Below are positions 16,294-24,293 of a DNA stretch of 43,637 bases, in pieces (positions within the stretch are counted from its first letter, which is position 1; the number at the start of each line of letters is the position of its first letter). Under the pieces are notes generated by a model. The model saw only the letters and a program-made list of their open reading frames with translations, was not told the DNA's origin and ran no database searches. Made by a program: the position numbers and the translations under genes. The stretch is from Terriglobales bacterium (GTDB lineage Bacteria; Acidobacteriota; Terriglobia; Terriglobales; Acidobacteriaceae). The DNA is taken from the NCBI GenBank assembly GCA_035624455.1, contig DASPRM010000126.1, positions 1 to 43,637 on the forward strand. The letters are read 5' to 3'.

Positions 16294-16306
16294 ATCGTGT
16301 TACGAT
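16294..16306. promoter_or_regulatory. Perfect palindrome ATCGTGTTACGAT
   Basis: Two 5-bp arms (ATCGT/ACGAT) around GTT, in the 215-bp region between the divergent starts at 16230 (-) and 16446 (+), in locally AT-rich DNA. It fits a dimeric repressor site, but no cognate regulator is adjacent. Confidence 0.4.
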
Positions 16307-16445
16307 GTATATGCTGACATTATTGAAGCAGTTTGGCGGTTCACTGAAGCGAATCGCCAGCCGCCGGCGAATCCTTTTCGCTTCCCGGCGCATCTTTATT
16401 GTTAGAGATGGGTTAATTAGGAGTGGGTGAGGAAGGGCCGCACAA

Positions 16446-16943
16446 ATGGTGGGGATGAATCTGGTGCATCTGATCGAGAGCCACTCTGAGGAGCTGGCCA
16501 ATGGTTTAGTAGAGAGGCTGCTCGCGTCGGAGCGGACTTCTGATTTCCGTAACATCCCTCCGGACAAGCTGCGCCTGGCGGCAGCCGAGCTTTATCGCAA
16601 TCTGGGCGAGTGGCTGCTGCAGAAGACGGAAGCGGAAACCGCCGAGCGCTTCCGGTTCGTGGGCGCGCTTCGGGCCGCTGAGGGAATCCGCCTCCATCAA
16701 TTCGTTTGGGCGCTTACCATCAGCCGCAATCATCTCTGGAGATTCCTGCAGCGCCACGGCTTTGCCGACACCATCGTGCAGCTCTACGGCGAACTGGAAT
16801 TGATACAGATGCTCAACCAGTTCTTCGACCGCGTCGTCTACTACGGTGCCGAGGGATACGAACAAGCCATCGCCGAAGGCCGCTTCGGCAAGAGTGTGCC
16901 TCAACCGGCAGAAGCGGAGAGGCTGCCGTTCCTGGCAGTGTAG
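16446..16943 (+). CDS. RsbRD N-terminal-domain protein
   Basis: A 165-residue all-helical protein matching the RsbRD/RsbR-type N-terminal sensor fold: LVHLIESHSEELANGLVERL, YRNLGEWLLQKTEAETAERF (with the typical Y-x-x-L-G/x-W-L) and GIRLHQFVWALTISRNHLWRF. In stress-signalling RsbR/RsbRD proteins this domain precedes a STAS domain; here the chain ends about 25 residues after the helical bundle and no STAS follows. It may act as a free sensor subunit or a haem- or redox-ligand domain. GAGG lies about 11 bp before ATG 16446, and ATG 16455 is an alternative. No Rsb-type kinase or phosphatase gene is near. Confidence 0.75.
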   Translation: MVGMNLVHLIESHSEELANGLVERLLASERTSDFRNIPPDKLRLAAAELYRNLGEWLLQKTEAETAERFRFVGALRAAEGIRLHQFVWALTISRNHLWRFLQRHGFADTIVQLYGELELIQMLNQFFDRVVYYGAEGYEQAIAEGRFGKSVPQPAEAERLPFLAV

Positions 16944-16984
16944 CCACTGAAAATTTCGGGCCATCCTCTCAGCCCGTCAAAAGG

Positions 16985-17005
16985 TGTGGCGCGGACACTC
17001 CTGTC
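16985..17005 (+). repeat. Dispersed repeat B, copy 1
   Basis: A 21-bp sequence (TGTGGCGCGGACACTCCTGT plus C) identical to 32203-32223. Both copies are followed by imperfect inverted GTCCGC elements, indicating a palindromic intergenic repeat. Confidence 0.75.
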
Positions 17006-17072
17006 GGCGTACTCTGTCCGCCGCGTTTCTCATAAGATTAGTCCCCGTTCGATCGGGGATGATTATTAAGAT

Positions 17073-17129
17073 GGGGTTGCCCCATCCTTGTCGCTCCAAA
17101 GGCAGGATCCACAAGGGCGGAGCAACCCC
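17073..17129. repeat. Long inverted repeat between convergent genes
   Basis: Arms GGGGTTGC (17073-17080) and GCAACCCC (17122-17129) enclose a second pair, CCTTGT (17086-17091) and ACAAGG (17111-17116). It lies between the RsbRD-type gene (+) and the TPR-thioredoxin gene (-), where it could end transcription from both sides, but no T-run is seen. Confidence 0.5.
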
Positions 17130-17167
17130 AACGATAGCTACATGGAAAGGGGGGCCAGCCCCCAGCC

Positions 17168-18187
17168 TCAATTGAGCTGCTTCATGGCTTTAAGAGTATC
17201 CTTCAGACGGTAAGCGACAGACTTCTGTGGGTCTGTGCCAACAATTTCCTGCTGGACGATGCCCTCACCATCAATTACCAGGTAAGTTGGGAATGCTCGT
17301 ATCTGGAAAGCCGCGCGAAGTTTCTGGTCTGAGTCCAGGCACTGAGGCCAGTCCATTCCTTTCTTGGCAACGAAATCCTTCCATGCCTGTTCATTCTGAT
17401 CTGCACTAACACTGATCAAAACCAGTTTTTCGCGAGGATACTTCTTAACCAGCTCCTTGATCTCTGGCAATGCGGCTCGACATGATGGACACCAGGTAGC
17501 CCAGAAATCGAGCACCACAATTTTCCCCGAGAGTTGGTTCAGCGAAAGCCTCTCTCCCTGAAGGGTATCTAGTTGGAATCCGGGCGCAAATCGTTCGCGC
17601 GCTCGCCGCGGGTCCGCAATGAGCATGCGCGCCTGATCGGCATAGGTTCCGGAGGGAGCCACGGCCAAATACTCGCTCAGTTCCTTAGTGCCTTCCTCAT
17701 CCCGCTTCTGCTTCAGCAGAACAATACCAAGCTCAAAACGCGCAACATTTTCGTTCGGGTAATCGGCGAGTGCTTGTCGGAATTCACTCTCCGCCGAGGA
17801 TAGAGCCTTGGCATCACTGGCGAAGCTCATCAGAACGAATCCCCTGAGCATGTGGGCTCGAGCACGCTGGGGCGCGTCGGCTGCCAGCCTTACGACTTTT
17901 TCCGCGCAATCTTCAGCGGCCCTGCGATCCCCAATTCGCGTGTAGGCAAGCGACATGCCGGCCCAGCAGTCATAACAAGAGTTGTGCGCCAGTCTGTTTG
18001 CTTCTTTGAAAGCGCGAATGGCATCTTCATACCTTCCGGCGGCGTTTGCCTCCTCCCCTCTTTTTATGGCCTCATCGGGCCGAGACTCATTTAAAGCAGA
18101 CGCTCTTGGCGCATTGCCACAAACAATCAGAGCCAGAACGCCGCACAGCAGTGAACGGCGAAGAGCCTGAACTTTCGAACTGGCCAT
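17168..18187 (-). CDS. Exported TPR - thioredoxin (TlpA-like) protein
   Basis: A 339-residue protein with a signal peptide (basic start, then LLCGVLALIVCGNAPRASA), three to four TPR-like helix pairs about residues 38-190 (EEANAAGRYEDAIRAFKEAN, YTRIGDRRAAEDCAEKVVRL, FELGIVLLKQKRDEEGTKEL), and a C-terminal TlpA/ResA-type thioredoxin domain about 200-335. The redox motif is WATWCPSCRAALPEI, and the cis-Pro is in RAFPTYLVID. The domain should work in the periplasm, reducing disulphides or aiding cytochrome maturation, with the TPR part recruiting a partner; this is inferred. Gene neighbours give no substrate. The stop codon is near the inverted repeat at 17073. Confidence 0.88.
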   Translation of the reverse strand: MASSKVQALRRSLLCGVLALIVCGNAPRASALNESRPDEAIKRGEEANAAGRYEDAIRAFKEANRLAHNSCYDCWAGMSLAYTRIGDRRAAEDCAEKVVRLAADAPQRARAHMLRGFVLMSFASDAKALSSAESEFRQALADYPNENVARFELGIVLLKQKRDEEGTKELSEYLAVAPSGTYADQARMLIADPRRARERFAPGFQLDTLQGERLSLNQLSGKIVVLDFWATWCPSCRAALPEIKELVKKYPREKLVLISVSADQNEQAWKDFVAKKGMDWPQCLDSDQKLRAAFQIRAFPTYLVIDGEGIVQQEIVGTDPQKSVAYRLKDTLKAMKQLN

Positions 18188-18232
18188 TTTTGTTTCTCGC
18201 TAGCCCCTGTAATTGAGCAGACTTAGGAATTC

Positions 18233-18817
18233 CTACCCCTTCTTCAGCTCCACCAGCACCTGCCGGGCAACCTCTTTTAAGGTCTCGAATACGCCCACGC
18301 CCTGAAAGGCCACGGCTTCGAAGCTGGGCTCGCCTTTTTTAACCAGCTCTTTTCGCAGGTCGTCGCAGGGCATCGCGTTAGGGAGGTCGCGCTTGTTGAG
18401 CTGCAGGACGTAGGGGATCTTACTGAATTCGTAGCCGTGCTCTTTGAGGTTTTCCTGCAGGTTCTCCAGGGCTTCGACGTTGGCGTCCATGCGCTCTTCC
18501 TGCGAGTCGGCGACGAACACCACTCCGTCCACTCCGCGCAGGATCAATTTGCGGCTGGCATCGTAGAAAACCTGTCCGGGAACGGTATAGAGGTGGAAGC
18601 GGGTCTTGAAGCCGCGCACCGTGCCCAGATCAAGGGGAAGGAAGTCGAAGAACAGAGTACGGTCGGTCTCCGTGGCCAGCGAGATCATCTTGCCCTTCTG
18701 GGCTTCGCCGGTACGGTCGTAAACCACCTGCAGATTAGTGGTTTTGCCGCCCAGGCCAGGGCCGTAGTAGACGATCTTGCAATTGATCTCGCGGGCGGCG
18801 AAGTTTATGAAGCTCAA
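18233..18817 (-). CDS. mglA: Polarity GTPase MglA
   Basis: A 194-residue small Ras-like GTPase, full length for bacterial MglA. P-loop [12 protein letters not shown] near residues 19-30, the MglA-type switch region with [16 protein letters not shown] in [19 protein letters not shown] (the bacterial MglA variant of DxxG), and NKRD for guanine specificity. MglA cycles between GDP and GTP under its partner MglB and sets leading/lagging pole identity, gliding and pilus reversal in Myxococcus. No mglB (roadblock) gene lies next to it here. In acidobacteria MglA is often found without a motility cluster, so its role here is uncertain. It precedes the TPR-thioredoxin gene by 45 bp on the same strand. 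Confidence 0.93.
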   Translation of the reverse strand: MSFINFAAREINCKIVYYGPGLGGKTTNLQVVYDRTGEAQKGKMISLATETDRTLFFDFLPLDLGTVRGFKTRFHLYTVPGQVFYDASRKLILRGVDGVVFVADSQEERMDANVEALENLQENLKEHGYEFSKIPYVLQLNKRDLPNAMPCDDLRKELVKKGEPSFEAVAFQGVGVFETLKEVARQVLVELKKG

Positions 18818-19150
18818 GGCCCAGCCTCACTATCCGCGCCGCTCCTGAGCCACTTCGAGCGGCGGGTCCTAATTGCCTCTGTTACCTGGGGAAGCACCAG
18901 TTTTATACCACAGCGGGAGTTTACTGAGCAGTACCGGGTCCCTGGAAGGTAAAACTAAAGTCATGCGACATCCGCAGGATGCCGTGGTCGACTGGGAAGG
19001 AATGATTGCCGATCAACTCTTTCTATTTTGGGATAGTTTCCTCAGCGGCTTAGGCCGGAAAGAGCTTGCGGAGTTATGGCTCGGCTAGAAGCCGAGCCCC
19101 TTCATTGACTCCAGTGGGTGCCTTTTTCCTGGATATCGGCGAACGCGTCG
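18818..19150. other. Intergenic region with mglA leader and a hairpin
   Basis: 333 bp. The right half holds a perfect 8-bp hairpin (19078-19098). The left half is the 5' region of mglA, where a - strand TATAAA-like box preceded by TGTGG occurs near 18900-18906. Short frames (for example 18873-19088) have no ribosome site or family resemblance and are not called. Confidence 0.4.
19078..19098. terminator. Perfect hairpin downstream of a VWFA gene
   Basis: GGCTCGGC and GCCGAGCC pair over a 5-base loop (TAGAA), 53 bp past the stop of the VWFA gene at 19151. No U-tract follows on either strand, so termination is possible but not standard. Confidence 0.4.
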
Positions 19151-20437
19151 TCAGCGGACAGGGGGCAGGGGATAATATCCGCCCTTCGCCGTCACCTTCA
19201 GGTTAGGTCGCTTCACCCGGACTTCGATTTCGCGGTAGGTGCTCGATGGTGTGGCCGGGGTGGTATAGCCGAGTGTGTACTGATTGCGCGCCTCTTCCGT
19301 TACCCGGCTGTAGATTGCTTCGATCGCATCCTGGGAGAACTCATTGAACACCTGTCCGCCGGTAGCGCGCGCGTAGCGCGGCAGAATGTCTCCGTATCCC
19401 TGGCCGGGAATGCGAATTTTCTGCAATTCCCGATAGGGAGGGATGCCAGCATTGCCTACTCCCACGGCATATACCGTAATTTCGTTCGACAACAGCACCT
19501 TAAGCACATCGCTGTAGCTGGCTGAGCTGCGCAGCTCGCGCCCATCGCTCACGATGAAAATAAGCTTGCGGCGATCCCGTTTTTGCTTGGCCAGGTCGAG
19601 TGCGGCGGCCAGTACGGCGTCATTGAGAACTCGCGCATCCGGACGGTAGATTGTGCCGCTCTGGCTGGAATTCACCGTGGCAGATGCACCAGGGTCTAGA
19701 GGATGACTATTGATTGACGGACCCGATCCCAGTGGTCCCCCGATCGCAAACGGACCGGTTTGCTTGCTGCTGGCTGTCTTCTGCAGCTTGCGGAAGACGT
19801 TGGCCAGTTGATTTCCCGCAGCCGGAGTGAATTCCTGTACCTTGGTTACGGTATCGCCATAGGTGTAAATGCTGACCTGATCGAACTGGCCGAAGGCTCC
19901 CACCAGGGCAGGTAGCGTGTCCTGCACCTTCTTAACCACCGTATCTGGCATTCCCAGGTCGAGCACTACGGCGGCGGAAAGGGGAAAGGGATCGCTGGTG
20001 AAAAATGTAATGTTCTGTGCCTTGCCGTCTTCGTAGACGGAAAAGTCATGGGTCAGCAATCCCTCTACCAGATGGCCGGAGCCGTCCTTAACGGTCACCG
20101 GTACAAGCACAAAGTTCACTTCCCTCCGCAGGGTGAAATCCAATGCCGCCCGGCTGTTGGGATCGGGGGCGGGTGCGCTGCCTTCCGGCACCGTGGTGAC
20201 GGTCAGGGGAGGAGCTGTGTTCTGCGGGGCAGGCGCGTCTGGCGCCTGGTTTCCCGAGTCTGGTACTGGCGGGACAGTCGGTTTCGGGAATGGCCGTTTG
20301 GCAGAAGGAGCATCGGGAACCGTCTGTTGCGACTCTCCACTACCGGGCGCCTGCGACAGAAGGGAAGCGCAGGACAACAGAAGCAAAACTGCCGCCGCCA
20401 TTGCCGACCACAACCGGAATCCACCACTGGGAGGCAT
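19151..20437 (-). CDS. Exported VWFA-related protein, metal-site residues lost
   Basis: A 428-residue VWFA-related protein. The open frame continues to 21034, but ATG 20437 has AAAGGAA upstream and starts a signal peptide (FRLWSAMAAAVLLLLSCASL); the upstream part is antisense to the gene at 20567. Residues about 35-100 are a Pro/Ala-rich low-complexity linker. The core has FVLVPVTVKDGSGHLVEGL, HDFSVYEDGKAQNITFF, and a VWA domain in which the MIDAS reads DLGMP (160-164) instead of DxSxS and the Thr position is in DARVLND, although VSDGRE is kept. A loop near 245-285 is Gly/Ser rich. It ends with EEARNQYTLGYTTPA and a GGYYPLP tail. Divergent from the VWFA gene at 20567, with 129 bp between the starts. 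Confidence 0.85.
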   Translation of the reverse strand: MPPSGGFRLWSAMAAAVLLLLSCASLLSQAPGSGESQQTVPDAPSAKRPFPKPTVPPVPDSGNQAPDAPAPQNTAPPLTVTTVPEGSAPAPDPNSRAALDFTLRREVNFVLVPVTVKDGSGHLVEGLLTHDFSVYEDGKAQNITFFTSDPFPLSAAVVLDLGMPDTVVKKVQDTLPALVGAFGQFDQVSIYTYGDTVTKVQEFTPAAGNQLANVFRKLQKTASSKQTGPFAIGGPLGSGPSINSHPLDPGASATVNSSQSGTIYRPDARVLNDAVLAAALDLAKQKRDRRKLIFIVSDGRELRSSASYSDVLKVLLSNEITVYAVGVGNAGIPPYRELQKIRIPGQGYGDILPRYARATGGQVFNEFSQDAIEAIYSRVTEEARNQYTLGYTTPATPSSTYREIEVRVKRPNLKVTAKGGYYPLPPVR

Positions 20438-20566
20438 GGGTTCCTTTCTGGAAGGAAAAACCCGGATTTGGGCCAGGAACGGGCCTGACCATGCATCTAA
20501 TTTACAGCATCCCGATAGGGCTGATTTAGAATTAAGTGGACCGCACCGCGAGGATCCCAGAAACCT

Positions 20567-21598
20567 ATGCCCCGATCCCTCCCCACCGTCAAGTTGGCGT
20601 GGCTTCCAGTCCTCCTCCTTGGCTTTCTTTGCAATCTTGAGGTCCTTGCGCAGCAGGATAAAGCAGATCAGCAAGAGCAGGGAAATGTCCCCACTTTCCG
20701 TTCCGAAGTCAACGTGGTTAACCTGTTTTTCAATGTGAAGGACAAGCACGGCGCGCTGATTCCCAACCTCGCCAAGGACGATTTCGAAGTCTTTGAAGAT
20801 AATCAGCCGCAGCAGATCAAATATTTCGCCGCCGACGCCAATCAGCCGCTGACTCTGGGGATCCTCATCGACAGCAGCGTTAGCCAGGAGCGCGTGCTGC
20901 CGATGGAAAAAGAAGTCGGTGCGTCCTTCCTGCATAGTGTGCTGCGGGACAAGGATCTGGCTTTCGTCATTAGCTTCGACGTGAATGTGGACCTGTTGCA
21001 GGATTTCACCAACGACACGGGCATGCTTAGCCACGCGCTGGATCGGGCCAGAATCAATGGAGGCGGCGGAGGCGGCGGTATCCCCGGTCTAGGCGGCGGC
21101 CCGATACCAACCACCCAGGTCCCCCGAGGAACGCTGCTTTACGATGCGGTTTATCTGGCGTCCTATGAGAAGCTGGCCCGCGAAATCGGACGCAAGGCGA
21201 TGATCCTGCTTACCGACGGCGAGGACCAGGGTAGCCACGAGCGCATTCGCGATGCGATCGAGGCAGCGCAAAAGGCCGACAGCATCGTTTATGTGCTGCT
21301 GATCGCTGACCGCGGTTTTTATGGCGGCGGTTACTCTGGCGACCGCGAGATGAAGAAGCTCTGTGGCGAGACTGGCGGCCGCATGATCGAAGTCGGAAAC
21401 AAGTACGAGAAACTGAAGGAAGGCTTCGATCAGATTGCGAATGAGTTGCGCTCGCAATACAACATCGGATATACCCCCACCAATTCAAAGCATGACGGCA
21501 GTTTCCGTCACGTCGAGATCCGCACCAAGACCACCGGACTCAAGGTGCAGGCTCGCTCCGGATACTACGCCATGGCAAGCGGCAGCAATGGGGACTGA
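20567..21598 (+). CDS. Exported VWFA-related protein with intact MIDAS
   Basis: A 343-residue VWFA-related protein: signal peptide (VKLAWLPVLLLGFLCNLEVL, cleavage near LAQQ), the family strand EVNVVNLFFNVKDKHGALIP, DDFEVFEDNQPQQIKYF, and a VWA domain with all three MIDAS loops intact: DSSVS at 102-106, RGTLLYDAVY for the Thr, and LLTDGEDQG. A Gly-rich loop (about 166-180, mostly Gly) interrupts the domain before PTTQVPRGT. It ends with ELRSQYNIGYTPTNSKHDGS and RSGYYAM. Metal-dependent ligand binding outside the cytoplasm is likely; the ligand is unknown. The start shares a 129-bp promoter region with the gene at 19151. Confidence 0.88.
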   Translation: MPRSLPTVKLAWLPVLLLGFLCNLEVLAQQDKADQQEQGNVPTFRSEVNVVNLFFNVKDKHGALIPNLAKDDFEVFEDNQPQQIKYFAADANQPLTLGILIDSSVSQERVLPMEKEVGASFLHSVLRDKDLAFVISFDVNVDLLQDFTNDTGMLSHALDRARINGGGGGGGIPGLGGGPIPTTQVPRGTLLYDAVYLASYEKLAREIGRKAMILLTDGEDQGSHERIRDAIEAAQKADSIVYVLLIADRGFYGGGYSGDREMKKLCGETGGRMIEVGNKYEKLKEGFDQIANELRSQYNIGYTPTNSKHDGSFRHVEIRTKTTGLKVQARSGYYAMASGSNGD

Positions 21599-21675
21599 GG
21601 CTGGCCTTGGCTGGTGGTGCAGACACGATTTCCACTCACCCTTCGTAGCGCTCTGGATGGGGCACTCACCGCTAG

Positions 21676-21697
21676 TTGACTCATGTGTGTGAGTCGA
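21676..21697. terminator. Hairpin between convergent VWFA genes
   Basis: TTGACTCA (21676-21683) pairs with TGAGTCGA (21690-21697), 8 bp including one G-T, around TGTGTG. It lies between stops at 21598 (+) and 21806 (-). A repeat-A-like stretch follows at 21741-21770. There is no T-run. Confidence 0.4.
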
Positions 21698-21805
21698 CAA
21701 TGACGATTCTCGTTCACCTTAGTACTCCCCCCAAAAAACACCCAAGCTGCGCTTGAGTGGGCACCCTCCGGGGTTTGTGGATTCCCCTTTAGTCTCGCTT
21801 CCCCT

Positions 21806-22963
21806 CTACTGTCGCGGCGCGAAGTATCCCTTGCGGGAGCGTACCTGCAGGCTCTTGTGGTTCTGCGCTACGATCTCGATGCTGCGGAATTTGCCGTTCG
21901 CCAGGAAGTCAGCGGGCTTGTAGGCGACGGCATATTGGCTGCGCAGCTCGTCCTGAATTTCCGAGAAGGCGTTGCTCACGTCCTGAATCTTGAAGGGGAA
22001 GAAGGCGCGGCCGCCGGTAGCGTCGGCAAGCCTTTCCAGAACCTTGTCGCCGCGGGTTTTTACTCCGCTGACATTGGTGCTGATGGCGTAGATGATGACC
22101 TCAGCGCGCTCCGCCATGGCAATCGTTTCTTCCCGCGTCACCCGGCTCTGGTTGTCTTCGCCGTCGGTCAGAAGAATAATGGCGCGGCGGGCGGCCACGT
22201 TCTGGTCATTTTTCATCAGCTTGTCGCGGCAGGCAAAGTAAATGGCATCGTAGAGGGCCGTTCCACCACCCGGACGCAGCATGCGCACGCCGCGCGAGAG
22301 GGCCTCGCCATTGTCGGTGAAGTCCTGGGTGACTTCGGCGGTAGTGTCGAAGCCGAGAACAAAGGCGCGGTCGTAACGTGGACGAATAATCTGACTTAGA
22401 AATTCGACCGCCGCCTCCTGCTCAAAGCGGAAACGGTCGCGGATGGAATTGCTGGCATCGATGAGCAGACCAACACGCAAAGGCAAATTGGTCTCACTCG
22501 AGAAGTTGATGACCGATAGCGGCGGCTTATTGTCATCCAGAACCCGAAAGTCATCTTTACCCAGATTTTTGACGAAGCGGCCGTGCTTGTCGGTGACGGT
22601 GAACACCACATTCACTTCGTCAACCGTCTTGCGAAAGGTCGGCAGATCTTCCGCCGCGGGAGGATCCGGCAGCGCGGCCGAAGGTCCCGGCGGATTGTCA
22701 CGGGGTGGATCTGCGGCAGGCTGACCCCCGGAAGAGGAACGGGCGGCAGCGGCAGAAGGAGGATCCGGTGCCGAAGGCTGACTTGTCGCAGGCTGGTCAG
22801 CGGGCGGCTGGCTTGCCGGTGGATTCGCCGGGGCAGCCCCCCTTTCCATGGCGCGGCTCGCTGACGGAGCCTGCGGCAGATCTTGCGAAGGGGTAGAGTT
22901 CTGTCCCAGGGCAAGAGCAGCCGCCAACAGTCCCAGGCCGATCAGGGTTGGAAGAAACTTCAT
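21806..22963 (-). CDS. Exported VWFA-related protein with intact MIDAS and Pro-rich linker
   Basis: A 385-residue VWFA-related protein (in-frame GTG codons at 22969 and 22972 are alternative starts; the ribosome site is unclear). Signal peptide MKFLPTLIGLGLLAAALALG; residues about 25-105 are a low-complexity Pro/Ala/Ser linker with repeated PADQPA/PPSAAA elements, suggesting a flexible tether through the envelope. The core has VDEVNVVFTVTDKHGRFVKN, KDDFRVLDDNKPP, and a VWA domain with intact MIDAS loops: DASNS (169-173), GGGTALYDAIY and LLTDGEDNQS. It ends with ELRSQYAVAYKPADFLANGK and RSRKGYFAPRQ. It is convergent with the gene at 20567. Confidence 0.87.
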   Translation of the reverse strand: MKFLPTLIGLGLLAAALALGQNSTPSQDLPQAPSASRAMERGAAPANPPASQPPADQPATSQPSAPDPPSAAAARSSSGGQPAADPPRDNPPGPSAALPDPPAAEDLPTFRKTVDEVNVVFTVTDKHGRFVKNLGKDDFRVLDDNKPPLSVINFSSETNLPLRVGLLIDASNSIRDRFRFEQEAAVEFLSQIIRPRYDRAFVLGFDTTAEVTQDFTDNGEALSRGVRMLRPGGGTALYDAIYFACRDKLMKNDQNVAARRAIILLTDGEDNQSRVTREETIAMAERAEVIIYAISTNVSGVKTRGDKVLERLADATGGRAFFPFKIQDVSNAFSEIQDELRSQYAVAYKPADFLANGKFRSIEIVAQNHKSLQVRSRKGYFAPRQ

Positions 22964-23042
22964 CCTCACCACACCATTATATGACGTATAGAACGGGAGC
23001 TAGCTCGACGATGGACCTGATTATAAGCCGAGCAAGCCCAAC

Positions 23043-24125
23043 CTACTTGTGGGAAGTCTCTTTGAGCCTGGCTAGAAATTCTGCAAGCTCCTCGGGAATT
23101 GGACTGGAAAAAGCAAGAGCCTGGCCGGTGTGCGGGTGCTGGAAGGCAATCTGCGCGGCGTGCAGAAAATGGCGGGGGAGAGAGAGTACAGCCGGCGTGC
23201 TCGGCGCGGTGGGAGTTCGGGCCCCTCGTCTTCGTCCAGGCTGTCTGTGTGCAGGCTCCGGAGTGATGTTTCCTGCAGCCCCATAAAGCGTGTCGCCCAC
23301 CACGGGATGTCCTATGGAAGAAAGGTGAACCCGGATTTGATGAGTCCGTCCCGTCTCGATTGCCACCTCCAAGAGTGAAAAGCGGCCGTAATCGGAATCA
23401 ATCTGCTCTACGACCCTGTAGTGCGAAACTGCTTCGCGTCCGCCTGCGCGTCGTGTTGTCATACGAGTGCGGCGCAATAGATCGCGGCTTATAGCGCTCT
23501 TGATGCTTCCCTGTGACCGCTTTAGCCAGCCATGCACCAGGGCGATGTAGGTCTTTCTCACCTGCCGACGCGCGAACTGAGCGGCCAGCTTGCGGTGAGC
23601 GCGATCATTCTTAGCCACCACCAGCAAGCCACTGGTATTGCGATCGAGTCGGTGGACAATTCCGGGTCGGAGCACGCCGCTCACCGTAGATAGCGCACCA
23701 AAACGATGCAACAGGGCATTCACCACCGTACCGCGATTGCGGTCGCTATCGGTTGCGCCCGCACCGGCGTGAACCATCATCCCGGCCGGCTTCTCGATGA
23801 CCGCAAGGTCCTCGTCTTCGTAGATAACCTTAAGCGGAATATCTTCGGCGATGGCACGAAGCGGGTCCGGCGCAGGCAGGTCAATCAGAGTGATCTGCTC
23901 ACCACCACGCAGCCGCAGCGAAGACTTACCAGGCGTTCCATTGACCAGAACCTTCTGTTGCGCAATCCACTGCTGAACGCGAGCGCGGCTGATGTCGGGA
24001 ACATGCGCGACCAGAAACTGGTCGAGGCGCTTGCCGCAATCCTCGGGGGAAGCAATGAGGCTTGCTGGGAACTCGGCGACGGGCGAGCCGTAGCCGGGAG
24101 TGTCCTCTTTGTCACTGCTACTCAA
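23043..24125 (-). CDS. RluD-type ribosomal large subunit pseudouridine synthase
   Basis: A 360-residue RluA/RluD-family enzyme. An S4 RNA-binding domain occupies about residues 25-80 (CGKRLDQFLVAHVPDISRAR and LVNGTPGKSSLRLRGGE). The catalytic domain has GIVHRLDRNTSGLLVVAKND with the nucleophile Asp in HRLDRNTSG, plus KTYIALVHG and IETGRTHQIRVHLSSIGHPV. An Arg/Pro-rich insert (about 300-325) splits the C-terminal strands. Start choice: the frame runs to 24287 with ATG 24188, but both lie in a 40-bp-period tandem repeat; TTG 24125 has GGAAGG 8 bp upstream and is preferred (inference). The family modifies 23S uridines in or near helix 69 (RluD) or others. lgt is immediately upstream. Confidence 0.88.
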   Translation of the reverse strand: MSSSDKEDTPGYGSPVAEFPASLIASPEDCGKRLDQFLVAHVPDISRARVQQWIAQQKVLVNGTPGKSSLRLRGGEQITLIDLPAPDPLRAIAEDIPLKVIYEDEDLAVIEKPAGMMVHAGAGATDSDRNRGTVVNALLHRFGALSTVSGVLRPGIVHRLDRNTSGLLVVAKNDRAHRKLAAQFARRQVRKTYIALVHGWLKRSQGSIKSAISRDLLRRTRMTTRRAGGREAVSHYRVVEQIDSDYGRFSLLEVAIETGRTHQIRVHLSSIGHPVVGDTLYGAAGNITPEPAHRQPGRRRGARTPTAPSTPAVLSLPRHFLHAAQIAFQHPHTGQALAFSSPIPEELAEFLARLKETSHK

Positions 24126-24130
24126 TGCCG

Positions 24131-24210
24131 TGTCCTTCCTATTGTCATCACGGGGTGGCGAAGCCGGCCATCTTCCTCCTATTGTCATCACGAGCCAGCG
24201 AAGCCGGCGA
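24131..24210. repeat. Tandem repeat F, two copies with 40-bp period
   Basis: ATTGTCATCACG occurs at 24141 and 24181, and GCGAAGCCGGC at 24158 and 24198, exactly 40 bp apart. 40 is not a multiple of three, and the repeat sits upstream of the likely rlu start, so it is probably an intergenic repeat rather than coding. Confidence 0.7.
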
Positions 24211-24293
24211 GGGATCTGCTTTTGAGTTGAGCAGTGCGAATCACATGGGAACGGGCGTGTTGTCGGAGAGGCAATGTCGCCCGTCATGGCTGC

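Noticed and set aside
18873-19088. 71-codon + strand frame between mglA and a VWFA gene
   Set aside because: No ribosome site, overlaps the mglA leader, ends at a hairpin, no resemblance to an MglB/roadblock protein.
20438-21034. N-terminal extension of the VWFA gene at 19151
   Set aside because: Antisense to the VWFA gene at 20567; ATG 20437 has a ribosome site and signal peptide.
23706-24230. 174-codon + strand frame
   Set aside because: Antisense to the pseudouridine synthase and running through the 40-bp tandem repeat.
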